Source of the DNA: CAWGET01 sp963821715
Lineage (GTDB): Bacteria > Bacteroidota > Ignavibacteria > Ignavibacteriales > Melioribacteraceae
Length of the DNA stretch: 64,000 nucleotides
Assembly: GCA_963821715.1 (NCBI GenBank)
Contig: CAWGET010000006.1
Coordinates: 1 to 64,000, forward strand
Direction: 5' to 3'
In this document: piece by piece, positions 27,541 through 36,568 of the stretch
Layout: each line of letters opens with the position of its first letter
Position numbering within the stretch: the first letter of the stretch is position 1
The notes under the pieces: model-generated
Databases searched by the model: none
The model's input: the letters and a program-made list of their open reading frames with translations, nothing else
What the model was told of the DNA's origin: nothing
Translations under genes and position numbers: made by a program

Positions 27541-28665
27541 TTATAAACATCTGACTAATAAAATTGTCTGATCATCTTTTTGTTCACCGTATGAAGCTAA
27601 CTTATTATTTATTTTTTCATAAATATGAGACAATTCATCATTTCTGTTGTTAAGAATAGTCTGTTTTACTTTTTCCATTCCAAAGTATTCATTCTTTTTA
27701 TTTGACGTCTCTGTAATTCCATCAGTCAATAATATAAATAAATCATTCTTGTTGCATACTGTGCTGTTTGTTGTAAAAGTAAAGTCTTTTGTAGCCGCAA
27801 TTGGAAGGTGTTTTATTATCAATTCATCAAAATTATTTGAATCATTTGCAAGTTTTAAAATCGGAAGATGACCCGCTGTTGAATATTCTACGGTATAATT
27901 TGAATTAAATTTTAAAAAAGCACACGTAAGAAACATGTTTTTCTTTTTTAAATCGTAAATTGTCTTACTGGTTTCAGTTAAAATTGACCAAAGCGGTTCA
28001 TCTTTATTTAATAGAACTCGAATTGTGCTCTTAAACATGCCCATCATTGAACCTGCCGCAACTCCATGACCCGATACATCTGCAATATAACAAGTATGTG
28101 CAGTCTCACTTTCGAAAAAGTCAATTAAATCACCGCCGACTTCATCAGTAGGATTAGATATTCCGAATATTTCAAAACGGTGATTAACAATTTCAATTTT
28201 GGGAACAAGGTTCGAATGAAGCTCCTGCGCAAGGTTCATTTCAGCCTTAAGCCTTAAACTTCTTATCCCCTCCTTGTTTATAAATATAATAAGCAGTATA
28301 TATCCTAGAACCATTGTTACTAAAATTCCAATGGCATCAAAAAATGCTCTTTGGGGGAATTCGGTAAGCATAAATTGGTTAGTCTTATTCCAAATGATAT
28401 TTCCAACTACAAGCTGAAAAAAAATAGTAAAAGGAAGAAATTTAAGATTTCTTGTAAAACTATAAACGTAGAATACTGCAACAATCCCAGAATGAAATAC
28501 ATTTATAAAAAGCAGCGGTTCTGAATATGAACCTCCTGAAAGCAGATCAATAATAAATCCAACTCCTGAAAATAAGAAAAATATCGCCAAGACAAATATT
28601 AGATATCTTCTAAATGGTATATATTTCCAGAATTTGCTTTTTGGTAAAATATTATTTTTTATCAA
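27541..28665 (-). CDS. Membrane PP2C-type serine phosphatase (RsbU/SpoIIE domain)
   Basis: 374 residues; start is probably TTG at 28665. About six N-terminal membrane segments (1-135) act as a sensor, then a PPM phosphatase domain: GGDLIDFFE, CYIADVSGHGVAAG and LLTDGITETSN, each with metal-binding Asp. Such enzymes dephosphorylate STAS anti-anti-sigma factors in partner switching. Two STAS genes lie at 40115 and 41100 and are possible targets (inference); no anti-sigma kinase is near. Confidence 0.9.
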   Translation of the reverse strand: MIKNNILPKSKFWKYIPFRRYLIFVLAIFFLFSGVGFIIDLLSGGSYSEPLLFINVFHSGIVAVFYVYSFTRNLKFLPFTIFFQLVVGNIIWNKTNQFMLTEFPQRAFFDAIGILVTMVLGYILLIIFINKEGIRSLRLKAEMNLAQELHSNLVPKIEIVNHRFEIFGISNPTDEVGGDLIDFFESETAHTCYIADVSGHGVAAGSMMGMFKSTIRVLLNKDEPLWSILTETSKTIYDLKKKNMFLTCAFLKFNSNYTVEYSTAGHLPILKLANDSNNFDELIIKHLPIAATKDFTFTTNSTVCNKNDLFILLTDGITETSNKKNEYFGMEKVKQTILNNRNDELSHIYEKINNKLASYGEQKDDQTILLVRCL

Positions 28666-28900
28666 TTTAGTCTTCTAAAGTAATTCTGAGATCCGCTATT
28701 AAAATTAAAATGCAGGTTAAATAGATGGTTAATATATTGTATCTTTTTGATTCTTTGGTAAGAAGATAAATAAATAGAACTGCAAAAGAAACATTACTTT
28801 AACAAGAAACTGCATATATTGAATAGTATTCATAAGAACCTCATTAAATTTTCTTATGCATATAACTACCGGTTAAGTGTCCTCTATAAATTCTTATCAT

Positions 28901-30133
28901 TTATTCATATCGTAACGCTTCTATGGGATCCAGACTAGAGGCTTTGTAAGCCGGGTATGTTCCGAAACTTACTCCGATAAAAACACAAAGTGCCACGCCT
29001 ACTCCTACCCAATCCATCGGTACAACGGCGTTTGCTTCTAAAAATGATCCTGCAACATTTCCCACCAAAACTCCGAGAACAATACCAATTAACCCGCCGA
29101 AGAGTGAAAGCACAACCGCTTCAATTAAAAATTGATAAAGGATATTCTTACTTTTTGCTCCAATCGCTTTTCTTATTCCTATCTCTCTTGTTCTTTCCGT
29201 AACGGAGACAAGCATAATATTCATAATTCCAACACCCGCTGCGAGCAGCGCTATAAGCGCCACAACTATAGCTCCAATCCTTACACTCGAAGTGATATCG
29301 TTGATTTGGGTAAGTACTGATTCATTAGTCCAAATATCAAAATCATTTTCTTCGCCGGGCGGAACTTTACGAATTGTACGCATCGCGCCTTCTGCCTGGG
29401 CGATAAGATCGTCGTACGATCCTCTATCTTCCGCCATAACCGTAATATTTATGCTTCTGGAACGCTTACCGTAAAAACTTTGATATGCTGAAAGCGGCAT
29501 AACGGCAAAATTACCGCGGCTCTGTCCGAAAAACTCGCCCTGGTTTTCTAAAACTCCGATTACCCTAAGTTTATTGCCGTCTATCTTTATTTCCTTTCCA
29601 ATCGGGTCAACATAGTCGAACAGAGTTTCGGCAACGTCGGCGCCCAAAACTACTACTCTTTCCGAGCGGTTAAAATCCTGAATATTTATCGCTCTTCCGC
29701 TCTCAATGTTCCAATCGTTATTAGGGAAAGCGCCCGGAGTAACACCGGAAATACTTACGTTCGGATTTGTTTCTTCGTTTTCATACTGAACGATTTTTCC
29801 GAACTCCCATTGCTCGGCGCCAAGGGATTGGGCTTCGTCCAATTTTTCTTCCAATAAAAAGAATTCCTCAATCGTAATATCTTCCCTGTTTCGGTACTTA
29901 GCACGTTCTTCAGGACCGCCCATTTGTACTGCCGGCCATTTTTGAATTTGAAATGTATTTTTTCCCAGCTGCGAGACACCTTCTTCAATACTACTCTGAA
30001 GCATTGAAATAATTGTGCTAATAGAAATGATGGAAAAAATCCCGACTACAATACCGAGTATTGTAAGAGATGATCTTAATTTATTTACTCTAAGCGAATT
30101 TAACGCTACTGTTAAAACTTCTAATAGTTTCAT
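28901..30133 (-). CDS. MacB-type ABC transporter permease
   Basis: 410 residues, four membrane segments with the large MacB periplasmic domain between the first and second; FtsX fold at the C-terminus (TREIGIRKAIGAK). Last gene of the outer-membrane factor, adaptor, ATPase, permease, permease operon. Starts at TAATG with the preceding permease, which is its paralogue. Drives periplasm-to-outside export through TolC-like channels in relatives; cargo unknown. Confidence 0.92.
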   Translation of the reverse strand: MKLLEVLTVALNSLRVNKLRSSLTILGIVVGIFSIISISTIISMLQSSIEEGVSQLGKNTFQIQKWPAVQMGGPEERAKYRNREDITIEEFFLLEEKLDEAQSLGAEQWEFGKIVQYENEETNPNVSISGVTPGAFPNNDWNIESGRAINIQDFNRSERVVVLGADVAETLFDYVDPIGKEIKIDGNKLRVIGVLENQGEFFGQSRGNFAVMPLSAYQSFYGKRSRSINITVMAEDRGSYDDLIAQAEGAMRTIRKVPPGEENDFDIWTNESVLTQINDITSSVRIGAIVVALIALLAAGVGIMNIMLVSVTERTREIGIRKAIGAKSKNILYQFLIEAVVLSLFGGLIGIVLGVLVGNVAGSFLEANAVVPMDWVGVGVALCVFIGVSFGTYPAYKASSLDPIEALRYE

Positions 30134-31371
30134 TACTCATACCTCAAAGCATCTACCGGATCCATCTTTGCCGCGGTATAGGCAGGCGCTAAGCCCGATA
30201 GAACACCTGTAATTAGTGATATTATAATTGCTAAAATTACAACCTCAAACTGAACTGAAGTCGGGATAAACTGATTAATAACCATACTTAGAATAACGGC
30301 CAAAACCAATCCTATCAATCCCCCAATCAAACAAATTACGGCTGCTTCCGAAATAAACTGCCCAAGAATCGAACGTTTCTTCGCTCCGATTGCTTTTCGA
30401 ATTCCGATTTCCTTTGTCCGCTCCTTCACTGAAACAAACATAATATTCATAATCCCGATTGCACCTACAAGAAGCGACAATCCGGTAATAAAAAATCCGG
30501 CGATCTGAATGACGCCAACCGTCTGATTAATATTATTCAGAAGCCCTTCCTGTTGATTGATAGAAAAATCGTTATCCTGATCATAAGTTAAACCTCTAAT
30601 TTGCCGCATAATTCCTTCGGCTTCGGCTTTAGTCTCTTCAACCATTTGACTGTTTTGTGCCCGTACGTTTATCGTAATACTGCGGAAATTTTCCCTCTGA
30701 AAATTCTTAAATATATTTTCAATCGGTATAAATATTTGTTGATCGGGATTAAAACTTCCCATCATAAAACTTCCCTGTTCTTCAAGCACTCCGATTATTT
30801 TGAATTTATTACCTTTTATTTTAATCGTTCTATCCACGGCATATTGTTCATCAAATAAACGCTTGGCTATTTCGCTGCCGATCACCGCCACATTTCGGCC
30901 GGCGCTGCTTTCAAGTTCGGTAAAAAATCTACCCTGGGAAAAATCAAGATTTGTTGTATTGATATATTTTTCTGATGTTCCGGTGATTCGCGCGAATTCT
31001 AAAGTCTTATCTTTGTATTTTACCGTCTGCATTGTCCAAACAGTCGGCGCAGAAGCTTCCGGCAATCTTGCCAACTTTTCATACTTTTTATAATCTTCCA
31101 TCGATAGATTTTTTCTGTTACGCATTTCCCACCAGGGAATATCGTTATTGAACCAAGCCCATTTATCTATGTAAAGATTATCTGAACCGAGTGCGCTGAC
31201 TCCCTGCTGAAACGAATTATTTATTCCCGTAACGGCGGTGGACATCAACACAACCGCTGTAATCCCAATTACAATTCCTATAGTTGTCAAAACTGATCTT
31301 ACTTTATTTGCTCTAATTGCTCTCAAGGAAATTAATAGTCCTTCCTTAAGCTCGAAGAGATAATTTTTCAT
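30133..31371 (-). CDS. MacB-type ABC transporter permease (first of two)
   Basis: 412 residues, same architecture as its neighbour (ALRAIRANKVRSVLTTIGI near the start; TKEIGIRKAIGAKK late). The split into two different permeases suggests a heterodimer around one ATPase dimer. It overlaps the ATPase gene by 4 bases. Confidence 0.92.
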   Translation of the reverse strand: MKNYLFELKEGLLISLRAIRANKVRSVLTTIGIVIGITAVVLMSTAVTGINNSFQQGVSALGSDNLYIDKWAWFNNDIPWWEMRNRKNLSMEDYKKYEKLARLPEASAPTVWTMQTVKYKDKTLEFARITGTSEKYINTTNLDFSQGRFFTELESSAGRNVAVIGSEIAKRLFDEQYAVDRTIKIKGNKFKIIGVLEEQGSFMMGSFNPDQQIFIPIENIFKNFQRENFRSITINVRAQNSQMVEETKAEAEGIMRQIRGLTYDQDNDFSINQQEGLLNNINQTVGVIQIAGFFITGLSLLVGAIGIMNIMFVSVKERTKEIGIRKAIGAKKRSILGQFISEAAVICLIGGLIGLVLAVILSMVINQFIPTSVQFEVVILAIIISLITGVLSGLAPAYTAAKMDPVDALRYE

Positions 31372-32096
31372 CCGTTCGCCTCTTTTACCACGTTATTTTT
31401 TGGAATGATCCGTTTTTCAACATGATGGTCTTTCTCAATAAGTCCGTCCCTAAGTCTAACTATTCTTGCGGCGTGCTCGGCAATATATTCCTCGTGTGTT
31501 ACAAGAATTATTGTATTACCTTTCTCATAAATTTCGTTGAAAAGAGTCATAATATCTTCACCGGTTTTTGTATCCAGATTTCCGGTTGGTTCATCGGCTA
31601 AAATAATTGCAGGATTTGTAACTAGTGCGCGCGCAATCGCAACCCTTTGACGTTGGCCGCCGGAAAGCTCATTCGGTTTGTGGTGTACCCTGTCCCCCAG
31701 TCCCACGCTTTCCAGAGCTTCCCGCGCTCTATCTTTTCTTTCGCTGCTCTGCATGCCAGCATAAATTAAAGGCAATTCTACATTATGAAGAGCGTCCGAT
31801 CTCGGCAGCAAATTAAACGTCTGGAACACAAACCCGATTTCCTTATTTCTAATCGATGCGAGATCGTTGTCCGTCATGTGGCTTACATTATGATCCTTAA
31901 AATTATACAACCCTTTGGTCGGCGTATCCAGGCATCCAAGCATATTCATCAAGGTCGATTTACCTGAACCGGACGGACCCATAATCGCAACATATTCGTT
32001 TCGGTCTATTTTAAGCGAAACATCCCTAAGCGCATAAACTCTTTCCATTCCAACTTCGTAAACTTTTTGTATATGTTCTATATTGATGATATTCAT
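31368..32096 (-). CDS. ABC transporter ATP-binding protein (MacB/LolD family)
   Basis: 242 residues. Walker A GPSGSGKST at about 40-48, signature LSGGQRQRVAIARAL, Walker B IILADEPTGNLDT, and the switch His in LVTHE. Powers the two MacB-like permeases. The C-terminal tail (VEKRIIPKNNVVKEANG) is not part of the ATPase core. Confidence 0.95.
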   Translation of the reverse strand: MNIINIEHIQKVYEVGMERVYALRDVSLKIDRNEYVAIMGPSGSGKSTLMNMLGCLDTPTKGLYNFKDHNVSHMTDNDLASIRNKEIGFVFQTFNLLPRSDALHNVELPLIYAGMQSSERKDRAREALESVGLGDRVHHKPNELSGGQRQRVAIARALVTNPAIILADEPTGNLDTKTGEDIMTLFNEIYEKGNTIILVTHEEYIAEHAARIVRLRDGLIEKDHHVEKRIIPKNNVVKEANG

Positions 32097-32106
32097 ATTG
32101 ATTCCA

Positions 32107-33399
32107 TTAGTTATTTTGTTCTTGGTCGCGGTCCCTTACAACTACTTTCATTCCGTCAGTTAACTGTTTAGATATAGCTCTGTACGGACCGTTAACTACT
32201 TTCTCGTCACCGCTTAACCCTTCAGTTATTTCAATATAAGTATCGTCGCTAATTCCTGTTTTAACTTTTACGGCGCTAGCCTCATCTTCATTCTTTATAA
32301 GAAATACAACTTCGTCCGGTTCCACGTTTCTTCTTGCCATTTCATTTCCGCTTGAATCCTGTTCTTCCTCGTCCCCGTCTGATTCGCCTTCATCCTTCTT
32401 ATTCAAAGTTCTAAGAGTTACGCTTTGTATTGGAACTGTTAAAACATCCTTTCTGGTTTCAGTGGAAATATCCGCATCAGCCGACATGCCCGGTCGTATG
32501 CCTTCATCTAGTTCCAGCAATTTAATTTTTACTTCAAAATTTACAACTTCATCCTGGGTTCCGAGTCCCGAAGTATTTGCGCTGTTTCCAATCTGCGTTA
32601 CAATACCGGGAAATTTTTTATCTTTAAAAGCGTCAATCTCAATTTTCGCCGTATCACCTACGCTTATTAAAACGACATCATTTTCATCTACTTCCACAAT
32701 GGCTTCCATTGTAGCAAGATCAGCCACTGTCATTAAATTTGTACCCTGAGCAAACCCGCTTCCCAAAATTCTCTCTCCCAATTCAACATTCAACTGACTC
32801 ACAGTTCCATTCAAGGGAGAATAAATTGCGGTTTTGGCAAGTTCTTCCTGTGCTTCTTTAAAAGCTTCCTCTGTCTGAAGAACAGCTGCTTTTTGAGCTT
32901 CGTATTCTCCTTTATTTTGAAGATAGGTTGATTTAGCTCTTTCTAATTCCGAATCACTCGCGAGATCTTTTTCGTACAATCCCTGCATTCTTTCATATTC
33001 AGCTTTTACCTGTTCCAGGGTAGCTTCTCTCACTGCTAATCTTGATTTGGTCATTTCCAGATTTGCCTGTGCGCTGTTTTTTCGCGCAATATACTGTTCC
33101 GGTTTTATTCTGATAAGAAGCTGACCTTTTTTGACCGGATCGCCTTCTTCAACCGGCAACTCCACGATTTCTCCGGTTACTTCGGGAGTAATTACAACTT
33201 TTTCGTCCGGCTGAATTTTGCCGGTTGCCGAAACAGTTTGTGTTATATTTCTCTTTTCAACTTTTTCGGTTTGGACGATAGTTATCTCTTCTTTATTCCC
33301 GGCGAAGACAACAAGCGCGAGCACAACAACTATTAAGATCGCAATAACTCCGAAAATTATTTTTTTCTTTTTAGATTTTTTTTGATTAGGATTTGCCAT
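32107..33399 (-). CDS. HlyD/MacA-type periplasmic adaptor subunit
   Basis: 430 residues. One N-terminal membrane anchor (about 12-30), then split lipoyl halves (GEIVELPVEEGDPVKKG ... SPLNGTVSQLNV) around a coiled-coil hairpin, then beta-barrel and membrane-proximal domains. An insert of acidic residues (KKDEGESDGDEEEQDSSG) near 345 is unusual. Bridges the permeases and the TolC-like channel. Confidence 0.93.
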   Translation of the reverse strand: MANPNQKKSKKKKIIFGVIAILIVVVLALVVFAGNKEEITIVQTEKVEKRNITQTVSATGKIQPDEKVVITPEVTGEIVELPVEEGDPVKKGQLLIRIKPEQYIARKNSAQANLEMTKSRLAVREATLEQVKAEYERMQGLYEKDLASDSELERAKSTYLQNKGEYEAQKAAVLQTEEAFKEAQEELAKTAIYSPLNGTVSQLNVELGERILGSGFAQGTNLMTVADLATMEAIVEVDENDVVLISVGDTAKIEIDAFKDKKFPGIVTQIGNSANTSGLGTQDEVVNFEVKIKLLELDEGIRPGMSADADISTETRKDVLTVPIQSVTLRTLNKKDEGESDGDEEEQDSSGNEMARRNVEPDEVVFLIKNEDEASAVKVKTGISDDTYIEITEGLSGDEKVVNGPYRAISKQLTDGMKVVVRDRDQEQNN

Positions 33400-33423
33400 T
33401 ACTAAAATCTCCCTTTTGCAAAA

Positions 33424-34770
33424 TTATTCGTAAGTTTTATATTCTAATGTTCCAAGAAAACTTTTAAGCCTGTCTTTCAGAATGAAGTAGTTATAAAGCG
33501 CGTCAATCTTGTCGCTTAGCGCCTGCGTATAATCTTTATCCGACTGAAGCACATCCAGAATTGTTCCGGAGCCGAGGTTATATCTTTCATTATTAACGCG
33601 TCTGTTTTCTTCGGCCGACAGAACATTATTCCTGCTCACATCCAGTTGCTTCCTTGCTGCTACAAGATCCAGATAACCTTGTTTTACTTCAATTTTTATT
33701 TGTCTTTCCAGAGCTGAAAGATCTTCCTGAGCGTTCTTCCAATTTACTTTCGCAAACTGAATCTGCTCCTCAGTATTCCAGTTAGAAAAAATAGGGAATC
33801 TTAAAGTTAAACCGAGATTATAAATTCTTCTATTAAAAAGGTCTTCCGATTTAACCGCGGATGTGAAAAAAGAATAATCCCCTGTAAGCGATGGATATAA
33901 ATTCCCCCGCGCAACTGTTATACCGTCATCGGCAGCGTCAACATTAAGCTTTTTCCCCATGAAATCGAGACGATTATTGAGAGCATAATCAACCATTCCT
34001 CTTATTGATTTGAACTCATCCAAAAATTCACCTTCGTTCGTCATAGCTTCTGTTTCTTCTGGCTGAACAAATTCGTAATCTTCCAGAACATCAAGCGCAA
34101 GATAATTTAACAGAACGCTCTTTGCCTGCTCTAAAGCATTTTCCGCCTGTACTAGAAGTAATTCGGCTCTTCCGGCTGCAACCTGCTGCGTATAAACGTC
34201 GGCAATTGCAATGGAGCCGAGCCTGTTTCTTTCCTGCACCGTTTCAAGAAATTTTTGATTATATGCGACGTTATCTCTCCGAACCTGAAGCAATTCTCGC
34301 GTGAATAATACATTATAATAATATTCGGTTGTTTGATAAACAATTTCTCTTTTCAACCTATCGAGATTATATCTTGCAGCATCCAGATCTTTTTTCGATT
34401 GTGACAGATTTGCAAAATTGGCCATTCCATCAAAGAGCGTCCAATTGCCTCCGGCAGATACTGAATAATTTCTTGTATCTCTGGTAGAAGCCTCAATAAT
34501 CGCCTCATTACCAAAAAAGTCGATTTGTACTCCGCCTCCGTCATCGCTCGTGCGCTGCCAATCGAATCCGCCCGAAGTACCGAGGCTAGGCAGGAAATTA
34601 CCGTATGCGCTCTTTACACTGGTTTTATAAGCAGATATACTATTTTTACTTTTTGTGAGAGTTACGTTCCGGTTTAATGCCGTTTGAACTGCCTCTTCTA
34701 AAGTCAGAATGTTTTGGGCAAAAATTGAAGAACTTAAAAGAAGTGTTAAGAATATTAAGAGTTTTTTCAT
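33424..34770 (-). CDS. TolC-family outer-membrane channel
   Basis: 448 residues. Signal peptide 1-18, then two OEP repeats of long helices with beta strands (LTLEEAVQTALNRN; GNLYPSLTGDYSFF; RRVNNERYNLGSGTILDVL). First gene of the five-gene export operon, 24 bases before the adaptor. Outer membrane and periplasm. Confidence 0.93.
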   Translation of the reverse strand: MKKLLIFLTLLLSSSIFAQNILTLEEAVQTALNRNVTLTKSKNSISAYKTSVKSAYGNFLPSLGTSGGFDWQRTSDDGGGVQIDFFGNEAIIEASTRDTRNYSVSAGGNWTLFDGMANFANLSQSKKDLDAARYNLDRLKREIVYQTTEYYYNVLFTRELLQVRRDNVAYNQKFLETVQERNRLGSIAIADVYTQQVAAGRAELLLVQAENALEQAKSVLLNYLALDVLEDYEFVQPEETEAMTNEGEFLDEFKSIRGMVDYALNNRLDFMGKKLNVDAADDGITVARGNLYPSLTGDYSFFTSAVKSEDLFNRRIYNLGLTLRFPIFSNWNTEEQIQFAKVNWKNAQEDLSALERQIKIEVKQGYLDLVAARKQLDVSRNNVLSAEENRRVNNERYNLGSGTILDVLQSDKDYTQALSDKIDALYNYFILKDRLKSFLGTLEYKTYE

Positions 34771-35151
34771 TTTTTCCTCTTTACAGGATTTTAAATTACA
34801 TTTTTGTTTTCCACTGATTAGGACGTAATTATACTCTAAAAGTTACATTTAAATTAATTTTTATTTTATGATGACAATATCTCTATAAAAAAATCGTTTC
34901 ATCCTTTCGGGAAGTATTATTCAGATAAGAAAAAGTAATTATTTATTTTGAATAGTATATTTAGGATCATATTTTATTAAATGAAAATTATGACTCGTTT
35001 AAATTGCAAAAAAACTTCAACAAAATCATCTTACAAATTTTATTTCCTATCAATATCCTGGTTTGATTAATTGAACTATTCGTATCGTGGTTTGCCTCTA
35101 TAATAGCCTAGCGTAAAAATTCCGGTTTCTCTTAAATAAAAAAAGTTGAGG
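34771..35151. other. Intergenic stretch upstream of the export operon
   Basis: 380 AT-rich bases with no gene. On the minus strand a TATAAT at 34828-34833 could be a -10 box for the export operon, but no good -35 or TTG box stands before it. No terminator hairpin is evident for the cca gene side. Confidence 0.35.
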
Positions 35152-36568
35152 TCATTCTTCTAAAAAATCATCTTTAATCTTCATTAGATAAGCCAATGCT
35201 TCGTCGTAGTCGTTTTTTATTTCTCCTTCAAGAATAGCTTCTTCAATGGCGGATTTTATTTCTCCCACTTTTTTAGAAGGTGGAATATTACATATCTTCA
35301 TTATTTCGTCACCACGAACGGGAGATTGAAAAGCGCGCAATTTATCTTTCTCGCGCACATCTTTAATTCTTAACATTACTTTATCATAATTAGCGAGATA
35401 TTTGGAAACCTTCGCCGGATTTTTACTTGTAATGTCTGCGCGGCATAAAGTAATTAGATCATCAAGATCGTCTCCGGCTTCAACTACTAATCTTCTTATA
35501 GCAGAATCGGTTACTTCGCTATCAGCCAATGCGCTCGGCCTCAAATGGAGTCGGATTAACCTTCTTACATAATCCAGCTTTCCCAAAAGGAAGTTTCATC
35601 CGCGTAAAAATCCTTTTCATCATCCGCGCACCTATTTCCTCGTGCCCGTGAAAGGTCCAGCCGGTTCCTTCAATAAATTTTTTAGTAGCCGGTTTTGCAA
35701 TGTCGTGGACTAAGGCCGCGAACCGAAGCCAAACATCATCGGAAACTTTCGCCACATTATCTACAACAATACAAGTGTGAAGAAAGACATCTTTGTGATG
35801 ATAATCTTTTCGTTGGTCAACGCCGGCTAACGCTGATATTTCGGGAAGAATCTCATTCATAACTCCGCTGTTTTCCATCAATTTTAATCCTATTGAAGGT
35901 TTAGGCGAAGCCAGAATTTTTAAGAATTCATCGCTTATTCTCTCCATGGAAACTATTTTTAGCCGGGGAGCCATTTCTCCGGCGGCTTTTAAGGACCTCT
36001 CATCAACATCAAAATTCAGTTGAGAAGCGAATCGAAAAGCACGCATAATTCTAAGTGGATCATCATTAAAGGTTAAAAACGGGTCGAGCGGAGTTTTGAT
36101 GATCTTATTTTTTAGATCTTCTAACCCTGAGTAAGTATCAATTAATTCACCGTATGTTTCTGCATTTAAAGAAACCGCAAGTGTATTAATTGTGAAATCC
36201 CTACGTTGAATGTCTTCCGTAAAAGTGCCGGATTCAACTTCGGGTTTTCTGCTATCTTTCCTGTAGGATTCTTTTCTGGCTCCCACAAATTCAAAATCAA
36301 TTCCTCTGTATTTAAAGTGAGCAGTACCAAAATTTTTAAATAATGTTACATTATCTATATTCAGCTTTGATGCAAATTTCTTCGCAAAATCCAAACCGTT
36401 TCCCATCACAAGAAAATCAATCTCATTTCGCTTCCTCTTTAGGAAAAGATCCCTTACATATCCACCAACAATAAAAAGTCCGAAACCGGTTTCCCCCGCT
36501 GCAGCGGAAGCTTTCTCAAAAAACTTATATTTGTTTAGATGCTTCTTTATATCCAACTTACTCTTCAA
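35152..36568 (-). CDS. cca: CCA tRNA nucleotidyltransferase/poly(A) polymerase family with HD domain, frameshifted
   Basis: Adds or repairs the 3' CCA of tRNAs. Starts at TTG 36568. Class II motifs: GGYVRDLFL, RRDFTINTLA, DPLRIMRAFRFASQL, then an HD phosphohydrolase domain (HTCIVVDNVAKVSDD, LVHDIAKP). The frame breaks near 35578-35588 after KLPFGK; one base over, LDYVRRLIRLHLRPSALAD and the C-terminal helices continue to 35152. The joined protein has about 470 residues, normal. As the gene is usually essential, an inserted base in the GGG/AAA runs by sequencing error is the simplest reading. Confidence 0.9.
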